DNA of 64,000 bases from Synechococcus sp. MIT S9220 (GTDB taxonomy: Bacteria; Cyanobacteriota; Cyanobacteriia; PCC-6307; Cyanobiaceae): positions 1 to 64,000 of the forward strand of contig NZ_CP047958.1 of the NCBI RefSeq assembly GCF_014304815.1. Reading direction: 5' to 3'. The notes beneath the pieces were generated by a model, which did no database searches, was not told where the DNA came from, and saw only the letters and a list, made by a program, of their open reading frames with translations. A program made the translations under genes and the position numbers. Shown in pieces: positions 38,152 through 46,681 of the stretch (position 1 is the first letter of the stretch; each line of letters begins with the position of its first letter).

Positions 38152-38359
38152 CCGAATGGTTCGGTTGGAAGAATTCTGGCGCTTTCGTTGGGTTCGTCAA
38201 TGTGTTCTTCGCTGCATTTTTGGCACTTTTTGAAGTGTGATTTTTGAGCTTCAAGCCCCTTGCTGGGAGCACAAGAAGCAATACAATTACATCTGCTGAA
38301 ATGTCGTTACGGCATCATCAACGTCCTGCTGCAGCCTTGGGCTGACCCCTTCAGGACTG
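38152..38359. other. intergenic gap between HNH and SNF2 genes
   Basis: This 208-base stretch is AT-richer than its surroundings and must hold the promoters for two divergent genes. I see no RNA gene, repeat array or clear hexamer pair. The plus-strand frame that crosses it from 38007 lies mostly antisense to the HNH gene and is not supported. Confidence 0.4.
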
Positions 38360-39910
38360 GTGAGGGTCACCTACCCCTTTGATGCCGTCACCCATGCACA
38401 GATGGGCCGGATCAGGCCTCGGGGACTCTGGAAAGGTTCGCAGCATGGCTGGGAATTTCCACTGGCCGCAGCCGAGTACCTACTCGACCGTTTGGGTTCA
38501 CGTTTTCGGGTTGAAGACGAACTGTTGCGTTGGCTGGACTGGCATCGTCATCCACTGCCACCGCTTCCTCGTCACCGGGAGCTGATGGCTCGTGCCGACC
38601 TGGATCAGCCCCTAGCGGATGGCCGTGTACCGCTGCCACATCAACGGTCGGGTGCTCGTTGGTTGCTGGCACGTCGCGGAGCCTTGCTGGCTGATGAGAT
38701 GGGTCTTGGAAAGACGCTCACGTCGCTATTGGCGGCTCGCGCACTGATGCGTGCCGTCCCTCTGCGCTTGATGGTGATCGCTCCTGTGGGACTTCATCCC
38801 CACTGGCAGCGCGAAGTCGAGTCTCTCGATCTCGAGTGCACACTGCACAGTTGGGCCCGGTTGCCGGCCGACCTTCCGGAAGCTGGAACACTTCTGGTGG
38901 TTGATGAAGCTCATTTCGCCCAGTCGCTTCAGGCTCAGCGAACCCAGGCCCTGTTGCGATTGGCCCGCCATCCGCGGCTGCGGGCGGTGTGGATGCTGAC
39001 GGGCACACCCATTCGCAATGGTCGACCGATTCAGTTTTTTCCGCTACTGGCGGCCATGGATCATCCACTGGCTCGTGATCAGCGTTCCTTTGAGGAGATC
39101 TTTTGCCAAGGACACTGGACTGAGCAGGGTGGTCGGCGACGCTGGCGTGCCGATGGTGCAAGTCGTCTGGAGGAATTGCGGCGCCTCACTCGACCATTGG
39201 TTTTGCATCGATGCAAGCAGCAGGTGCTGGGTCTTCCCGCCAAACAGCGCCGCTGCCATGGCATTGCACTGGCTACCGATCAGGCGTTGGGATTCGATCA
39301 CCGCCTGCGTCTTGTGGTGGAGGACTATCGCCGACGCGTTCAGCTCGGCGAAGTGCGTTCGGATGCTGAATCACTGGCTGTGCTCACCTCCCTGCGCATG
39401 ATTGCGGCCGAATTCAAGCTCCCCGCTGCTCAGGCGCTTGTGGAGCAGTTGCGTGCCGATGGTCAGGCGATCGTGCTGTTCAGCTCCTTCGTGTCACCGC
39501 TGCAGCTCCTGCAGGAGCGGCTGGGTGGTGTTCTGTTAACCGGTCGGCAAAAACCGGAACAGCGACAGGCTGCAGTCGATCATTTTCAGGCTGGTGGAAC
39601 CGACCTGCTTTTGGCGACCTATGGCTGCGGAGGGTTGGGATTCACACTGCATCGGGCACGTCAGGTTGTGCTTCTGGAGCGTCCCTGGACTCCAGGCGAT
39701 GTTGACCAGGCTGAGGATCGTTGCCATCGCATCGGCATGGATGGTGGGCTGACCAGCCATTGGCTTCAGCTTGGTCTGGCCGATCAACTTGTGGATGGTC
39801 TGGTGGCGAGCAAAGCTGACAAGATCGAGTTGCTGCTGGGTCCCCGTCGCATCAATGTGGATCGTCAGCCGTTGCCGGCGCTGGTGGCTCGATGTTTGCA
39901 GGATTGCTGA
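38360..39910 (+). CDS. SNF2-family DNA-dependent ATPase (SMARCAL1-like)
   Basis: A 516-residue SNF2/RapA-type superfamily 2 ATPase. Residues 1-60 (YPFDAVTHAQMGRIRPRGLW) resemble the HARP/annealing motif of SMARCAL1-like proteins, a tentative call. The helicase core follows: PLPHQRSGARWLL, Walker A ADEMGLGKTLTSLL (about 112), DEAH-type VVDEAHFAQ (about 182), TGTPIRNG, and in the second RecA lobe VLFSSFVSPLQLLQ and QAEDRCHRIG (about 450). Such enzymes translocate on duplex DNA or reanneal strands rather than unwinding. It starts at GTG, and its 3' end overlaps the convergent lipoprotein gene by 46 bases. Confidence 0.9.
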   Translation: MRVTYPFDAVTHAQMGRIRPRGLWKGSQHGWEFPLAAAEYLLDRLGSRFRVEDELLRWLDWHRHPLPPLPRHRELMARADLDQPLADGRVPLPHQRSGARWLLARRGALLADEMGLGKTLTSLLAARALMRAVPLRLMVIAPVGLHPHWQREVESLDLECTLHSWARLPADLPEAGTLLVVDEAHFAQSLQAQRTQALLRLARHPRLRAVWMLTGTPIRNGRPIQFFPLLAAMDHPLARDQRSFEEIFCQGHWTEQGGRRRWRADGASRLEELRRLTRPLVLHRCKQQVLGLPAKQRRCHGIALATDQALGFDHRLRLVVEDYRRRVQLGEVRSDAESLAVLTSLRMIAAEFKLPAAQALVEQLRADGQAIVLFSSFVSPLQLLQERLGGVLLTGRQKPEQRQAAVDHFQAGGTDLLLATYGCGGLGFTLHRARQVVLLERPWTPGDVDQAEDRCHRIGMDGGLTSHWLQLGLADQLVDGLVASKADKIELLLGPRRINVDRQPLPALVARCLQDC

Positions 39911-40290
39911 CGAACCTCTAGCTCGTGCTTGAGCAGAGGGTCTTTGGATTTGTTCCGGCTATTCAGCAGGGAGATTGCCTGGCTCACATCAGCGCAAGCC
40001 TCATCATCACGCCCCATGAGGGTCTGGATCAGTGACCTGTCGGTCAGCGGCACTGGATTGTCAGGGTGACTTGCCACAACCGCATTGCACTGCTCTAGGG
40101 CTTTGTCCAGTCGCTCCAGATTGAGGTTTTCAAGGCAACTGGATGTTGTCACCTGGGGACTTGGTGACGCAGCTTGAGGACTCTCGGCCTTCTTGCAGGC
40201 CTGGATCGTGAGCAGCAGAACACCAATCAGGAGAGCCGACTGCGGCCATGTGGAACGCCAATCGGCTCGCGCAGGCCTAAGCAATGACAA
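39865..40290 (-). CDS. putative lipoprotein with TPR-like region
   Basis: A 141-residue protein with a basic N-terminus, a hydrophobic segment (SALLIGVLLLTIQAC) and a cysteine that fits a lipobox (IQAC), followed by KKAESPQAASPSPQ. The remainder has a TPR-like pattern: NLERLDKALEQCNAVVASHP, then ADVSQAISLLNSR. It is probably anchored at the outer face of the plasma membrane. The next gene upstream on the same strand is 5 bases away, so the two are likely co-expressed. No specific function can be given. Confidence 0.65.
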   Translation of the reverse strand: MSLLRPARADWRSTWPQSALLIGVLLLTIQACKKAESPQAASPSPQVTTSSCLENLNLERLDKALEQCNAVVASHPDNPVPLTDRSLIQTLMGRDDEACADVSQAISLLNSRNKSKDPLLKHELEVRQQSCKHRATSAGNG

Positions 40291-40295
40291 AGGTT

Positions 40296-40712
40296 TCAGT
40301 AGCTGTAACGATCATCAGCATCCCAGTCCGTTGAAGTCTCGCTATTGGAATCACTGCTCGTGATTGAGCTCTGACGAGTGGCTCTTGAGGACTTCTTGGA
40401 GGTTTTGTCTCCGAACAGATCTCCGAGATAACGACCGCAATCCGGATAGCTGCCCGGTTCCTCTACCACGGTTTCGGTGATCATCACCGCCGCATGCTTC
40501 GGAGATGTTTTGAACACTCCACTGCTTTGACGCTTGATCAAGGCATAGGAGGCTTCGAAGCTCACGGCGTGACTATTGCCGTTGCTGCGCATGTAGCAAT
40601 AAACCTGAGCGCCTTTTTTTGAGTCGGCGCTGGCCGCCTCCACAGGTGCAGCTACGAGCAGCATCCCCGCCAGAGGCAGCAGGACGGCGAGGCGGGTGCG
40701 GAGGCTGGCCAT
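40296..40712 (-). CDS. small secreted protein (DUF6554-like)
   Basis: A 138-residue exported protein. A clear signal peptide (LAVLLPLAGMLLVAAPVEAAS) is cleaved near AAS/AD. The mature part has VYCYMRSNGNSHAVSFEASY and IKRQSSGVFKTSPKHAAVMI, then a serine-, threonine- and aspartate-rich tail (about 105-138). I recall this motif set as the cyanobacterial DUF6554 family; the name needs a search to confirm. Two cysteines in the mature part could form a disulfide. No function is known. Confidence 0.7.
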   Translation of the reverse strand: MASLRTRLAVLLPLAGMLLVAAPVEAASADSKKGAQVYCYMRSNGNSHAVSFEASYALIKRQSSGVFKTSPKHAAVMITETVVEEPGSYPDCGRYLGDLFGDKTSKKSSRATRQSSITSSDSNSETSTDWDADDRYSY

Positions 40713-40775
40713 GGATGGACAGAAAAGGCGATATACGTCAACGTATCGGCTCGCGTTTGGCTGTCCAGAGGTGAA

Positions 40776-41291
40776 TCAGGAATTGCCCAGTCCGAGAGGG
40801 GTGAGCAGTTTCACCACCAGTGGCAGGACCAGAAGCACGGTGATCAGTCGTACGGCATGCAGTGCCGCAACAGCGGCGCCAACTCCGTAATCCTCTCCGA
40901 CCAGGCTCATACCACTGATTCCACCGGGCGCTGCTCCCAGCAGGGTGATGAGCGGGTCGACACCAAGCAGACGACTGGTCCACAAACCAATCACTAGACC
41001 TGTCATCACCAGCGTGAGCGTGATCAGCACCGCAGGCTTCCAGAGTTGTTGCAGCTGCTCAAGAGAGGTTCGCGTCAGTCCGGTGCCGATCACAGTCCCG
41101 ATTCCGATTTGAAGAGCGGTGCGTGTACCGGGCGGCCATGCGGCAACTTCAACGCGTCCGCTCATGCTCACAACTGCAGCACCGATCAGTGCGCCCGCAA
41201 GCGGTGCTGCGGGAATTCCAGTTTTCATGGCGAGCAGTCCCATGCCAGTGCCGGCCAGGGCATACACCAGCAGGGTCATCAGAGAAGGCAT
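40776..41291 (-). CDS. half-size AbrB-like membrane protein
   Basis: A membrane protein of 171 residues with about five hydrophobic segments. ALAGTGMGLLAMKTGIPAAP, the GTRTALQIGIGTVIGTGLT segment and LLGAAPGGISGMSLVGEDYG match one repeat of the AbrB/ammonia-monooxygenase-like permease family (PF05145), whose bacterial members usually have two such repeats in about 350 residues. Only one repeat is present here, so it may work as a dimer. The frame extends to an ATG at 41384, but ATG 41291 (MPSLMTLLVYALAG) starts right at the first helix. It is divergent from the gene at 41410. The substrate is unknown. Confidence 0.75.
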   Translation of the reverse strand: MPSLMTLLVYALAGTGMGLLAMKTGIPAAPLAGALIGAAVVSMSGRVEVAAWPPGTRTALQIGIGTVIGTGLTRTSLEQLQQLWKPAVLITLTLVMTGLVIGLWTSRLLGVDPLITLLGAAPGGISGMSLVGEDYGVGAAVAALHAVRLITVLLVLPLVVKLLTPLGLGNS

Positions 41292-41409
41292 GGCACCCGC
41301 AGGCAGCAGATCTCTCAGTTTGAAGGCAGAGCGGGATGGCCTTATTGCACTGCTCTTGAGAGTTGGCCACCCATGTGTTGTCATCAGGCCAACACTCGCC
41401 TGTCTTCGG

Positions 41410-41727
41410 ATGACTCAGTCTGTGTCCTTCCGCATCACCCGTACGGCGGAAGATGTCGCCCAGATGCTCAACGCCTTGTCGCAGCGCTTGGTGAAGCTTG
41501 AACAGAGGCTCGAGAGTCTGGAACTGCAGGTCCGTCAGCAGCGCAGCGAGGCAGAAACCATGCCTGCTGAAGAACGGCAGCGCCTCGATGACGTGGACCA
41601 ACTGCTGCTTGATTGCCAGGAGTTGCTCAACAGCACTGAGCTGAGTTCGGATGCGGCTTCCGACTCTGCAGGAGCGTTGTCTCAGCCTTCTATGAGTGAG
41701 TCTGAATACGAGGCTGAAGCTGCATAA
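41410..41727 (+). CDS. conserved cyanobacterial coiled-coil protein
   Basis: A 105-residue soluble protein. After a short strand-like start (TQSVSFRITRTAEDVAQML) it has a leucine/glutamine coiled coil at about 22-50 (NALSQRLVKLEQRLESLELQ), then an acidic helix with LDDVDQLLLDCQELLN and an acidic serine-rich tail. The heptad pattern suggests a dimer or a partner-binding helix. I recall similar small proteins in picocyanobacteria but no name. The frame is open from 41119, but that part is antisense to the AbrB gene. Confidence 0.7.
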   Translation: MTQSVSFRITRTAEDVAQMLNALSQRLVKLEQRLESLELQVRQQRSEAETMPAEERQRLDDVDQLLLDCQELLNSTELSSDAASDSAGALSQPSMSESEYEAEAA

Positions 41728-41765
41728 AGCTGGTCACAGGTGGCAAAATAAAAAGAAAGCCGACC

Positions 41766-42011
41766 ATGGCATCCACCACTTTTTCAACCTCTGGTCCTCG
41801 CAATACAGGCAACAGCCGTTGTTCCCACGCTCCAGGTTCACCCGGATTGTCGTCTGCGAATTGCAGCGGTTTCTTTGAAGGTGGCCATCAGCTTGAAAAG
41901 CTTGAATTCGCTTTAGCTGTAGCCATTACCAGAGGTGATCGATCAAGGTCTGATCAGTTGCGTGCTCAGATCGCGGATCTGGGCGGCAATATCGAAGAAC
42001 CAGGCACTTGA
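41766..42011 (+). CDS. small hypothetical protein
   Basis: An 81-residue frame. The first 40 residues are polar, rich in S, G and P, and probably unstructured. The last 40 contain GHQLEKLEFALAVAITRGDR followed by SRSDQLRAQIADLGG, a helix-turn-helix-like hairpin of two amphipathic helices which I recall in tiny picocyanobacterial proteins. It lies 38 bases after the coiled-coil gene on the same strand. No function is assigned. Confidence 0.55.
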   Translation: MASTTFSTSGPRNTGNSRCSHAPGSPGLSSANCSGFFEGGHQLEKLEFALAVAITRGDRSRSDQLRAQIADLGGNIEEPGT

Positions 42012-42097
42012 GTTGTGATTGCTTCTGTCGACATGAAACGGGCTTGAGACGCAAGAAGCCCGAGTTCAAATATTTGGACTCTTCGCTTTTTTGTGAA

Positions 42098-42127
42098 TTG
42101 ATATTTTCCGCGACCATTTGATATTAT
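42098..42127 (+). promoter_or_regulatory. putative promoter of the 42152 gene
   Basis: TTGATA (42098-42103) and TATTAT (42122-42127) lie 18 bases apart and resemble -35 and -10 hexamers, in a locally AT-rich stretch. The expected transcription start, near 42134, falls inside the palindrome that follows. The downstream frame begins at TTG 42152. Confidence 0.5.
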
Positions 42128-42129
42128 TC

Positions 42130-42144
42130 ATGCAATTATTGCAT
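42130..42144. promoter_or_regulatory. palindrome at the predicted start site (possible operator)
   Basis: ATGCAAT T ATTGCAT is a perfect 7-base inverted repeat with a one-base centre. It overlaps the position expected for transcription start, where a repressor could block the promoter. No regulator gene sits beside it. Confidence 0.4.
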
Positions 42145-42151
42145 TGTCGCT

Positions 42152-42400
42152 TTGACGACGTTGTTGAAATCTGCTGTACCTCTTCAATCCGTGGAGCCTG
42201 ATCGCGAACAACTGCTCATCCGAGCACGCCAATGGTTTGATCAAGCGCGCGCTCAGGCAAACGAAGGAAATACTGCTGGATCAGCCCAACTGATCTTGAG
42301 AGCTCTCAATCATGAACGCAGAGCCGGTAGCGTTGGCCCACAGGTTATTCAACTGATTAAACCAAGAGCTTCAACATCCAATTGGGGTAGTCGAAGTTAG
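42152..42400 (+). CDS. small hypothetical helical protein
   Basis: An 82-residue frame with a TTG start. Residues about 18-60 form two predicted helices, REQLLIRARQWFDQARAQAN and AGSAQLILRALNHERRAGSV, resembling a single TPR-like hairpin; VIQLIKPR closes it. It is preceded by a plausible promoter and palindrome, which supports it as a real transcription unit. It ends 26 bases before the convergent tRNA gene. I recall similar small proteins in picocyanobacteria but no function. Confidence 0.6.
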   Translation: MTTLLKSAVPLQSVEPDREQLLIRARQWFDQARAQANEGNTAGSAQLILRALNHERRAGSVGPQVIQLIKPRASTSNWGSRS

Positions 42401-42425
42401 AAAATTATTGTTCATCAATTTATAA

Positions 42426-42497
42426 AGCGGGTGACCGGATTTGAACCGGCGACGTTCAGCTTGGGAAGCTGACATTCTACCGCTGAATTACACCCGC
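42426..42497 (-). tRNA. tRNA-Gly (anticodon CCC)
   Basis: Read on the minus strand, the sequence folds as a complete cloverleaf. The acceptor GCGGGTG pairs with CACCCGC, the D stem is ATTC/GAAT, and the anticodon stem is TCAGC/GCTGA around loop TTCCCAA. The T stem is GCCGG/CCGGT around TTCAAAT, and the discriminator is T. Anticodon CCC reads GGG codons. CCA is not encoded. The total is 72 bases with the discriminator. Confidence 0.95.
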
Positions 42498-42505
42498 ACT
42501 CAAAT

Positions 42506-42533
42506 ATTCTATCTCATTCTGGAAACTTCTCAA
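42506..42533 (-). promoter_or_regulatory. promoter of tRNA-Gly(CCC)
   Basis: On the minus strand TTGAGA (42528-42533) and TAGAAT (42506-42511) are separated by 16 bases and lie just upstream of the tRNA 5' end, a good sigma-70-type match. The aminotransferase gene upstream on the same strand ends at 42550, so the tRNA probably has its own promoter. Confidence 0.6.
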
Positions 42534-42549
42534 TAGTCATTCTGGCTTT

Positions 42550-43719
42550 TCACTGACTCAAAATCTCTGAGGCTGCACTCAACCCAGCACCCATTGAGCC
42601 CTTGTGCAGACCGAGTGATTGCAAAACTGATTCGATTGCTGCCACTGCCGTTAGCACGTCTCTGTCACAGATAAATCCAAGATGTCCGATCCGGAAGACT
42701 TTGCCCTTGAGATGATCCTGACCGCCTGCGAGCAGGATGTCGTAGCGGTCTTTAACAGCCTTGCGTAGCTGTTCCGCATCAATGCCATCCGGTGCCACAG
42801 CCGTGATGGCAGGACTGCCATACCCTTCCGCGGCGAACAGTGGCAGACCGATCGCCTTCATGGCTGCATGGGAAGCTGCCCGGTGCCTGGAATGGCGAGC
42901 AAAAATTGCCTCCAAGCCTTCGGTTTGCATCATCCCCAGCGCTGCTTCCAGTGCGAAGTAGAGATTCACTGCTGGAGTGAAGGGGTTGCTGTTCTTGGCG
43001 GCTGTTTTTCGATAAGGGCCAAGGTCCAGGTAGAACTTCGGGAGATCGGAGCGTTCATAGGCCTTCCAAGCTCGATCGCTCATGGCAACGAAGCTCAGGC
43101 CAGGGGGCATCATGTATCCCTTTTGGGAGCCGGAGGCGACAACGTCTAGGCCCCAGGCATCCATTGGCACGTTCGCGGCTCCAAGGCTTGTGACGCAGTC
43201 CGCAATGGTGAGAGCCGTGCCGTGGGTTTTGACATGGCCACTAATGGTCTCAAGGTCATTGATCACTCCGGTGGAGGTTTCGGAGTGGGTGAGGATCACT
43301 GCCTTGATTGATTTGGTCGTGTCGGCTTCCAGTGCGCTGCGAAAGGTGTCTGGATTGAGTGGTTGACCCCACTCGGCTTTGATCACTTCCACATCCAGGC
43401 CGTAGGCCCGCGCCACTTTCACCCAGCGTTCGCCGAACTTGCCGTTGTCACCACAGAGCACCTTGTCTCCGCGGCTGAGTGTGTTGATGATTCCCGCCTC
43501 CATGGCGGCGGTACCGCTACCGGTGATGACCAGCACATCGCTGTTGGTTTGATGCAGCCAGCGCAGCTGTGTATTGGTGCGTTCCACCACGGCTTGGAAT
43601 TCGCTGCTTCGATGGCCGATCGGGTGGCGGCCCATGGCCTTGAGTACTGTTTCGGGCACCGGGGTGGGTCCCGGGATCATCAGGGTGAGCTTGTCCTGCA
43701 CGGGCTCGATGGGTGCCAA
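42550..43719 (-). CDS. alanine-glyoxylate/serine-pyruvate-type aminotransferase
   Basis: A 389-residue class V aminotransferase that uses PLP. MIPGPTPVPETVLKAMGRHP is the family N-terminal motif, VITGSGTAAMEAGI binds the cofactor phosphate, DCVTSLGAANVPMD contains the conserved Asp, and VVASGSQKGYMMPPG places the Schiff-base lysine at Lys200. In cyanobacteria this family converts glyoxylate or hydroxypyruvate, linking photorespiratory intermediates to glycine and serine; older annotations call it soluble hydrogenase small subunit. The start is TTG at 43719; ATG 43680 is less likely because it removes conserved residues. It is divergent from cbiD. Confidence 0.92.
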   Translation of the reverse strand: MAPIEPVQDKLTLMIPGPTPVPETVLKAMGRHPIGHRSSEFQAVVERTNTQLRWLHQTNSDVLVITGSGTAAMEAGIINTLSRGDKVLCGDNGKFGERWVKVARAYGLDVEVIKAEWGQPLNPDTFRSALEADTTKSIKAVILTHSETSTGVINDLETISGHVKTHGTALTIADCVTSLGAANVPMDAWGLDVVASGSQKGYMMPPGLSFVAMSDRAWKAYERSDLPKFYLDLGPYRKTAAKNSNPFTPAVNLYFALEAALGMMQTEGLEAIFARHSRHRAASHAAMKAIGLPLFAAEGYGSPAITAVAPDGIDAEQLRKAVKDRYDILLAGGQDHLKGKVFRIGHLGFICDRDVLTAVAAIESVLQSLGLHKGSMGAGLSAASEILSQ

Positions 43720-43805
43720 TCGTCCATCCTAAAAAATGATCTGCAGGGTTTCCCATCGCCACAACGTCTGCCGATTCAGGATCCGGGCTGACCCTGCCTG
43801 TTTGG

Positions 43806-44927
43806 GTGGCGGCTGCGGCGCGAGCTGCGGCGCTTGTTCTTGCTGGATCCGCAGCGCCCACGAGCGTTGATCTCAGGATTCCTGCTGAACAGGGGCTGCG
43901 TCGTGTGGAGCTGCATGCGGCCTCGCTGCTGGATGGTGGTGACAAGGCACTGGCGATCAGCATCTGCGATCCCGGAGCTGGATTGGATCTCACCCGCGGC
44001 CTGGAGATCTGGGTGCTTGTGAGCCTTCGCTCCCCTGGGGAGGGATTGCAGATCCACGCAGGCGAGGGCGTTGGTCGGCTGGAGCAAGACGGGTCACTGT
44101 GTATTTCAGGTTTCGCCCGTGAGTTGCTTGAGCTCAATCTCAGCGATCTGTTGCCGGTTTTGGGTGGCCTTGATGTTGAGGTGGTGTTTCCCCGCGGACG
44201 GGAGTTGGCATTGCGCACCAGCAATTCAGCTTTCGGTGTGGTTGAGGGTCTCGCGTTGATTGGCACGCAGGCTGAGGTGCAGACCAGCGCTTCCCCTGAT
44301 CAGTTGCAGTTGGCTCGTGAGCGGTTGCGTGAGCTCACTGATCAGAACGGTTTCGCAGGTCGGTTGACGCTTGTCATTGGTGAAAACGGTTTGGATCTGG
44401 CTGAGCAGCTGGGACTGTCTGATCAGCAGCCGCTACTGAAGTCAGGAAACTGGATCGGCCCCTTGTTGGTGGCTGCTGCTGAATCCGGAGTGCGGCAGCT
44501 GCTCGTGCTCGGATATCACGGAAAACTGATCAAATTGGCGGGTGGGATCTTTCACACCCATCACCACCTCGCTGATGCACGTCTTGAAGTGTTGGCTGCT
44601 CTGGCCGTGCAGCAGGGCCTCGATCTGGAATCCATTCGCGCCATGCTTCAAACCGCTTCGATGGAACAGGCCTGGTGTTGGTTGCAAGCCCATGATCTGG
44701 AGCAGGCTATGGGTCTCTGGATGGCCGTGGCTGAGGCGGTAGAAGGCAGGAGTGAGGCTTATCTGAAGCGCTATGGCTGCACCGGCATGCGAATTGGGGC
44801 AGCTTTGTTCAACCGCGATCGTCAGCTGCGTTGGGCAGGGCCTGAAGGTCTACTGATGCTTCGGCATTGCGGCGTTCAACTGCATCCTTTGGCTGCTGAT
44901 TCAGGTCAAGGCCCTTCTCTACGCTGA
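43806..44927 (+). CDS. cbiD: cobalt-precorrin-5B C1-methyltransferase CbiD
   Basis: CbiD methylates C1 of cobalt-precorrin-5B in the anaerobic (early cobalt) branch of cobalamin synthesis. From GTG 43806 the protein has 373 residues, including ITGN-type core segments: [60 protein letters not shown] and [12 protein letters not shown]. The conserved N-terminus continues upstream in frame as SGLTLPVWV before [11 protein letters not shown], but no ATG, GTG or TTG occurs there before a stop at 43737. The actual start is therefore unresolved; the cited coordinate is the first canonical codon. It is followed after 50 bases by guaA. Confidence 0.9.
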   Translation: MAAAARAAALVLAGSAAPTSVDLRIPAEQGLRRVELHAASLLDGGDKALAISICDPGAGLDLTRGLEIWVLVSLRSPGEGLQIHAGEGVGRLEQDGSLCISGFARELLELNLSDLLPVLGGLDVEVVFPRGRELALRTSNSAFGVVEGLALIGTQAEVQTSASPDQLQLARERLRELTDQNGFAGRLTLVIGENGLDLAEQLGLSDQQPLLKSGNWIGPLLVAAAESGVRQLLVLGYHGKLIKLAGGIFHTHHHLADARLEVLAALAVQQGLDLESIRAMLQTASMEQAWCWLQAHDLEQAMGLWMAVAEAVEGRSEAYLKRYGCTGMRIGAALFNRDRQLRWAGPEGLLMLRHCGVQLHPLAADSGQGPSLR

Positions 44928-44977
44928 TTCATTGGCGGCCGATTTCGCGGCCTACCGTTCCACGGCTTTCGTGCGAG

Positions 44978-46564
44978 ATGTCCCAGGTTCCGATTGAAGG
45001 TCCGCGTCAGCCGGCCATCGTCATTCTTGATTTCGGCTCCCAGTACTCCGAACTGATTGCCCGCCGGGTGCGAGAGACCGAGGTGTTCTCCGTGGTGCTG
45101 GGCTACAGCACATCCGTTGAAGAGCTGCGTCAAATCGCGCCTAAGGGGATCATCCTCAGCGGTGGCCCAAGTTCGGTGTACGCCGACGGTGCTCCCCTCT
45201 GTGATCCACAGATCTGGTCGATGGGGATTCCGGTTCTCGGCGTTTGTTACGGCATGCAGCTGATGGTGCAGCAGTTGGGCGGTCGTGTGGTGGCAGCCAC
45301 CGGTAAAGCGGAGTACGGCAAAGCACCGCTTGAAGTGGACGATCCCACGGACTTACTCACCAATGTGGATAACGGCTCCACGATGTGGATGAGTCATGGG
45401 GATTCGGTGGAGGCGCTGCCGAAGGGATTCGTGCGTCTTGCCCATACGGCCAACACACCTGAGGCGGCCGTTGCCAACCATGATCGCCAGTTGTACGGCG
45501 TGCAGTTCCATCCCGAGGTGGTCCATTCCACCTGCGGCATGGCGATGATTCGTAATTTCGTTTATCACATTTGCGGTTGCGAGCCTGACTGGACGACAGC
45601 AACGTTCATTGAGGAAGCTGTTAAGCAGATCCGCGATCAGGTCGGTGACAAGAGGGTGTTGCTCGCTCTCTCAGGTGGCGTGGATTCATCAACCCTGGCC
45701 TTTTTGCTCAAGAAGGCCATTGGTGATCAGCTCACCTGCATGTTCATTGATCAGGGCTTCATGCGGAAGGGCGAGCCTGAGTTCCTGATGGACTTCTTCG
45801 ACCGCAAGTTCAATATTCACGTCGAGTACATCAAGGCTCGGCAACGATTCCTGACCAAGCTCAAGGACGTCACGGACCCCGAGCAGAAACGCAAGATCAT
45901 CGGCACCGAATTCATCCGTGTGTTTGAAGAGGAGAGTCGTCGCCTCGGTCCTTTTGATTACCTGGCCCAGGGCACGCTCTATCCAGATGTGATCGAGAGT
46001 GCAGGAACCAACGTTGACCCCAAGACCGGGGAGCGGGTTGCCGTGAAGATCAAGAGCCACCACAACGTGGGTGGCCTTCCCAAGGATCTTCAGTTCAAGT
46101 TGGTGGAACCGCTTCGCAAGCTGTTCAAAGACGAAGTGCGCAAGGTGGGTCGCTCACTTGGACTTCCTGAGGAGATCGTGCGTCGTCATCCCTTCCCTGG
46201 TCCGGGTCTGGCCATTCGCATCCTTGGCGAAGTCACAGCTGAGAAGCTCGACTGCCTGCGTGATGCTGACCTGATCGTGCGTGAAGAGGTTAAGGAGGCT
46301 GGCCTGTATCACGACATCTGGCAGGCCTTCGCTGTTCTGTTACCTGTGCGATCGGTGGGGGTGATGGGTGACAAGCGCACCTATGCCTGGCCGATTGTGC
46401 TCCGATGCGTGTCCAGTGAAGACGGTATGACCGCTGACTGGTCGCGCTTGCCCTACGACCTGATGGAGACCATTTCCAATCGCATTGTCAATGAGGTGAA
46501 AGGTGTGAACCGTGTGGTGCTGGATATCACCAGCAAGCCTCCGGGCACCATCGAGTGGGAATAG
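44978..46564 (+). CDS. guaA: GMP synthase (glutamine-hydrolysing)
   Basis: GuaA converts XMP to GMP with ATP and glutamine. The 528-residue protein has a class I glutamine amidotransferase domain at about 12-200, with the nucleophile Cys90 in [16 protein letters not shown] and the His/Glu pair in QFHPEVVHS, then an ATP-pyrophosphatase domain with the P-loop [16 protein letters not shown] (about 230) and the dimerisation domain ending KPPGTIEWE. It completes purine functions begun with purL and purF at the start of the window. A region without an apparent terminator separates it from the next gene. Confidence 0.97.
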   Translation: MSQVPIEGPRQPAIVILDFGSQYSELIARRVRETEVFSVVLGYSTSVEELRQIAPKGIILSGGPSSVYADGAPLCDPQIWSMGIPVLGVCYGMQLMVQQLGGRVVAATGKAEYGKAPLEVDDPTDLLTNVDNGSTMWMSHGDSVEALPKGFVRLAHTANTPEAAVANHDRQLYGVQFHPEVVHSTCGMAMIRNFVYHICGCEPDWTTATFIEEAVKQIRDQVGDKRVLLALSGGVDSSTLAFLLKKAIGDQLTCMFIDQGFMRKGEPEFLMDFFDRKFNIHVEYIKARQRFLTKLKDVTDPEQKRKIIGTEFIRVFEEESRRLGPFDYLAQGTLYPDVIESAGTNVDPKTGERVAVKIKSHHNVGGLPKDLQFKLVEPLRKLFKDEVRKVGRSLGLPEEIVRRHPFPGPGLAIRILGEVTAEKLDCLRDADLIVREEVKEAGLYHDIWQAFAVLLPVRSVGVMGDKRTYAWPIVLRCVSSEDGMTADWSRLPYDLMETISNRIVNEVKGVNRVVLDITSKPPGTIEWE

Positions 46565-46681
46565 CTCAGGCTTTGAAATCCAGCACTGGCTGGCTCATGG
46601 CTGAGTCAGTTGCTTTTTTGCCAGTCCAAGTTGGCCCTCGACGGGAGTATCAAGGAGTGCCTTCAGGGGGCTGGTAGGCCG

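Noticed and set aside
42039-42062. Hairpin CGGGCTT / AAGCCCG after the gene at 41766
   Set aside because: The stem is only 7 base pairs with a 10-base loop and no T run follows, so it is not a convincing terminator.
41926-42117. Minus-strand 63-residue frame across the gap near 42 kb
   Set aside because: It has no recognisable motif, overlaps another gene in antisense, and lacks a clear ribosome binding site.
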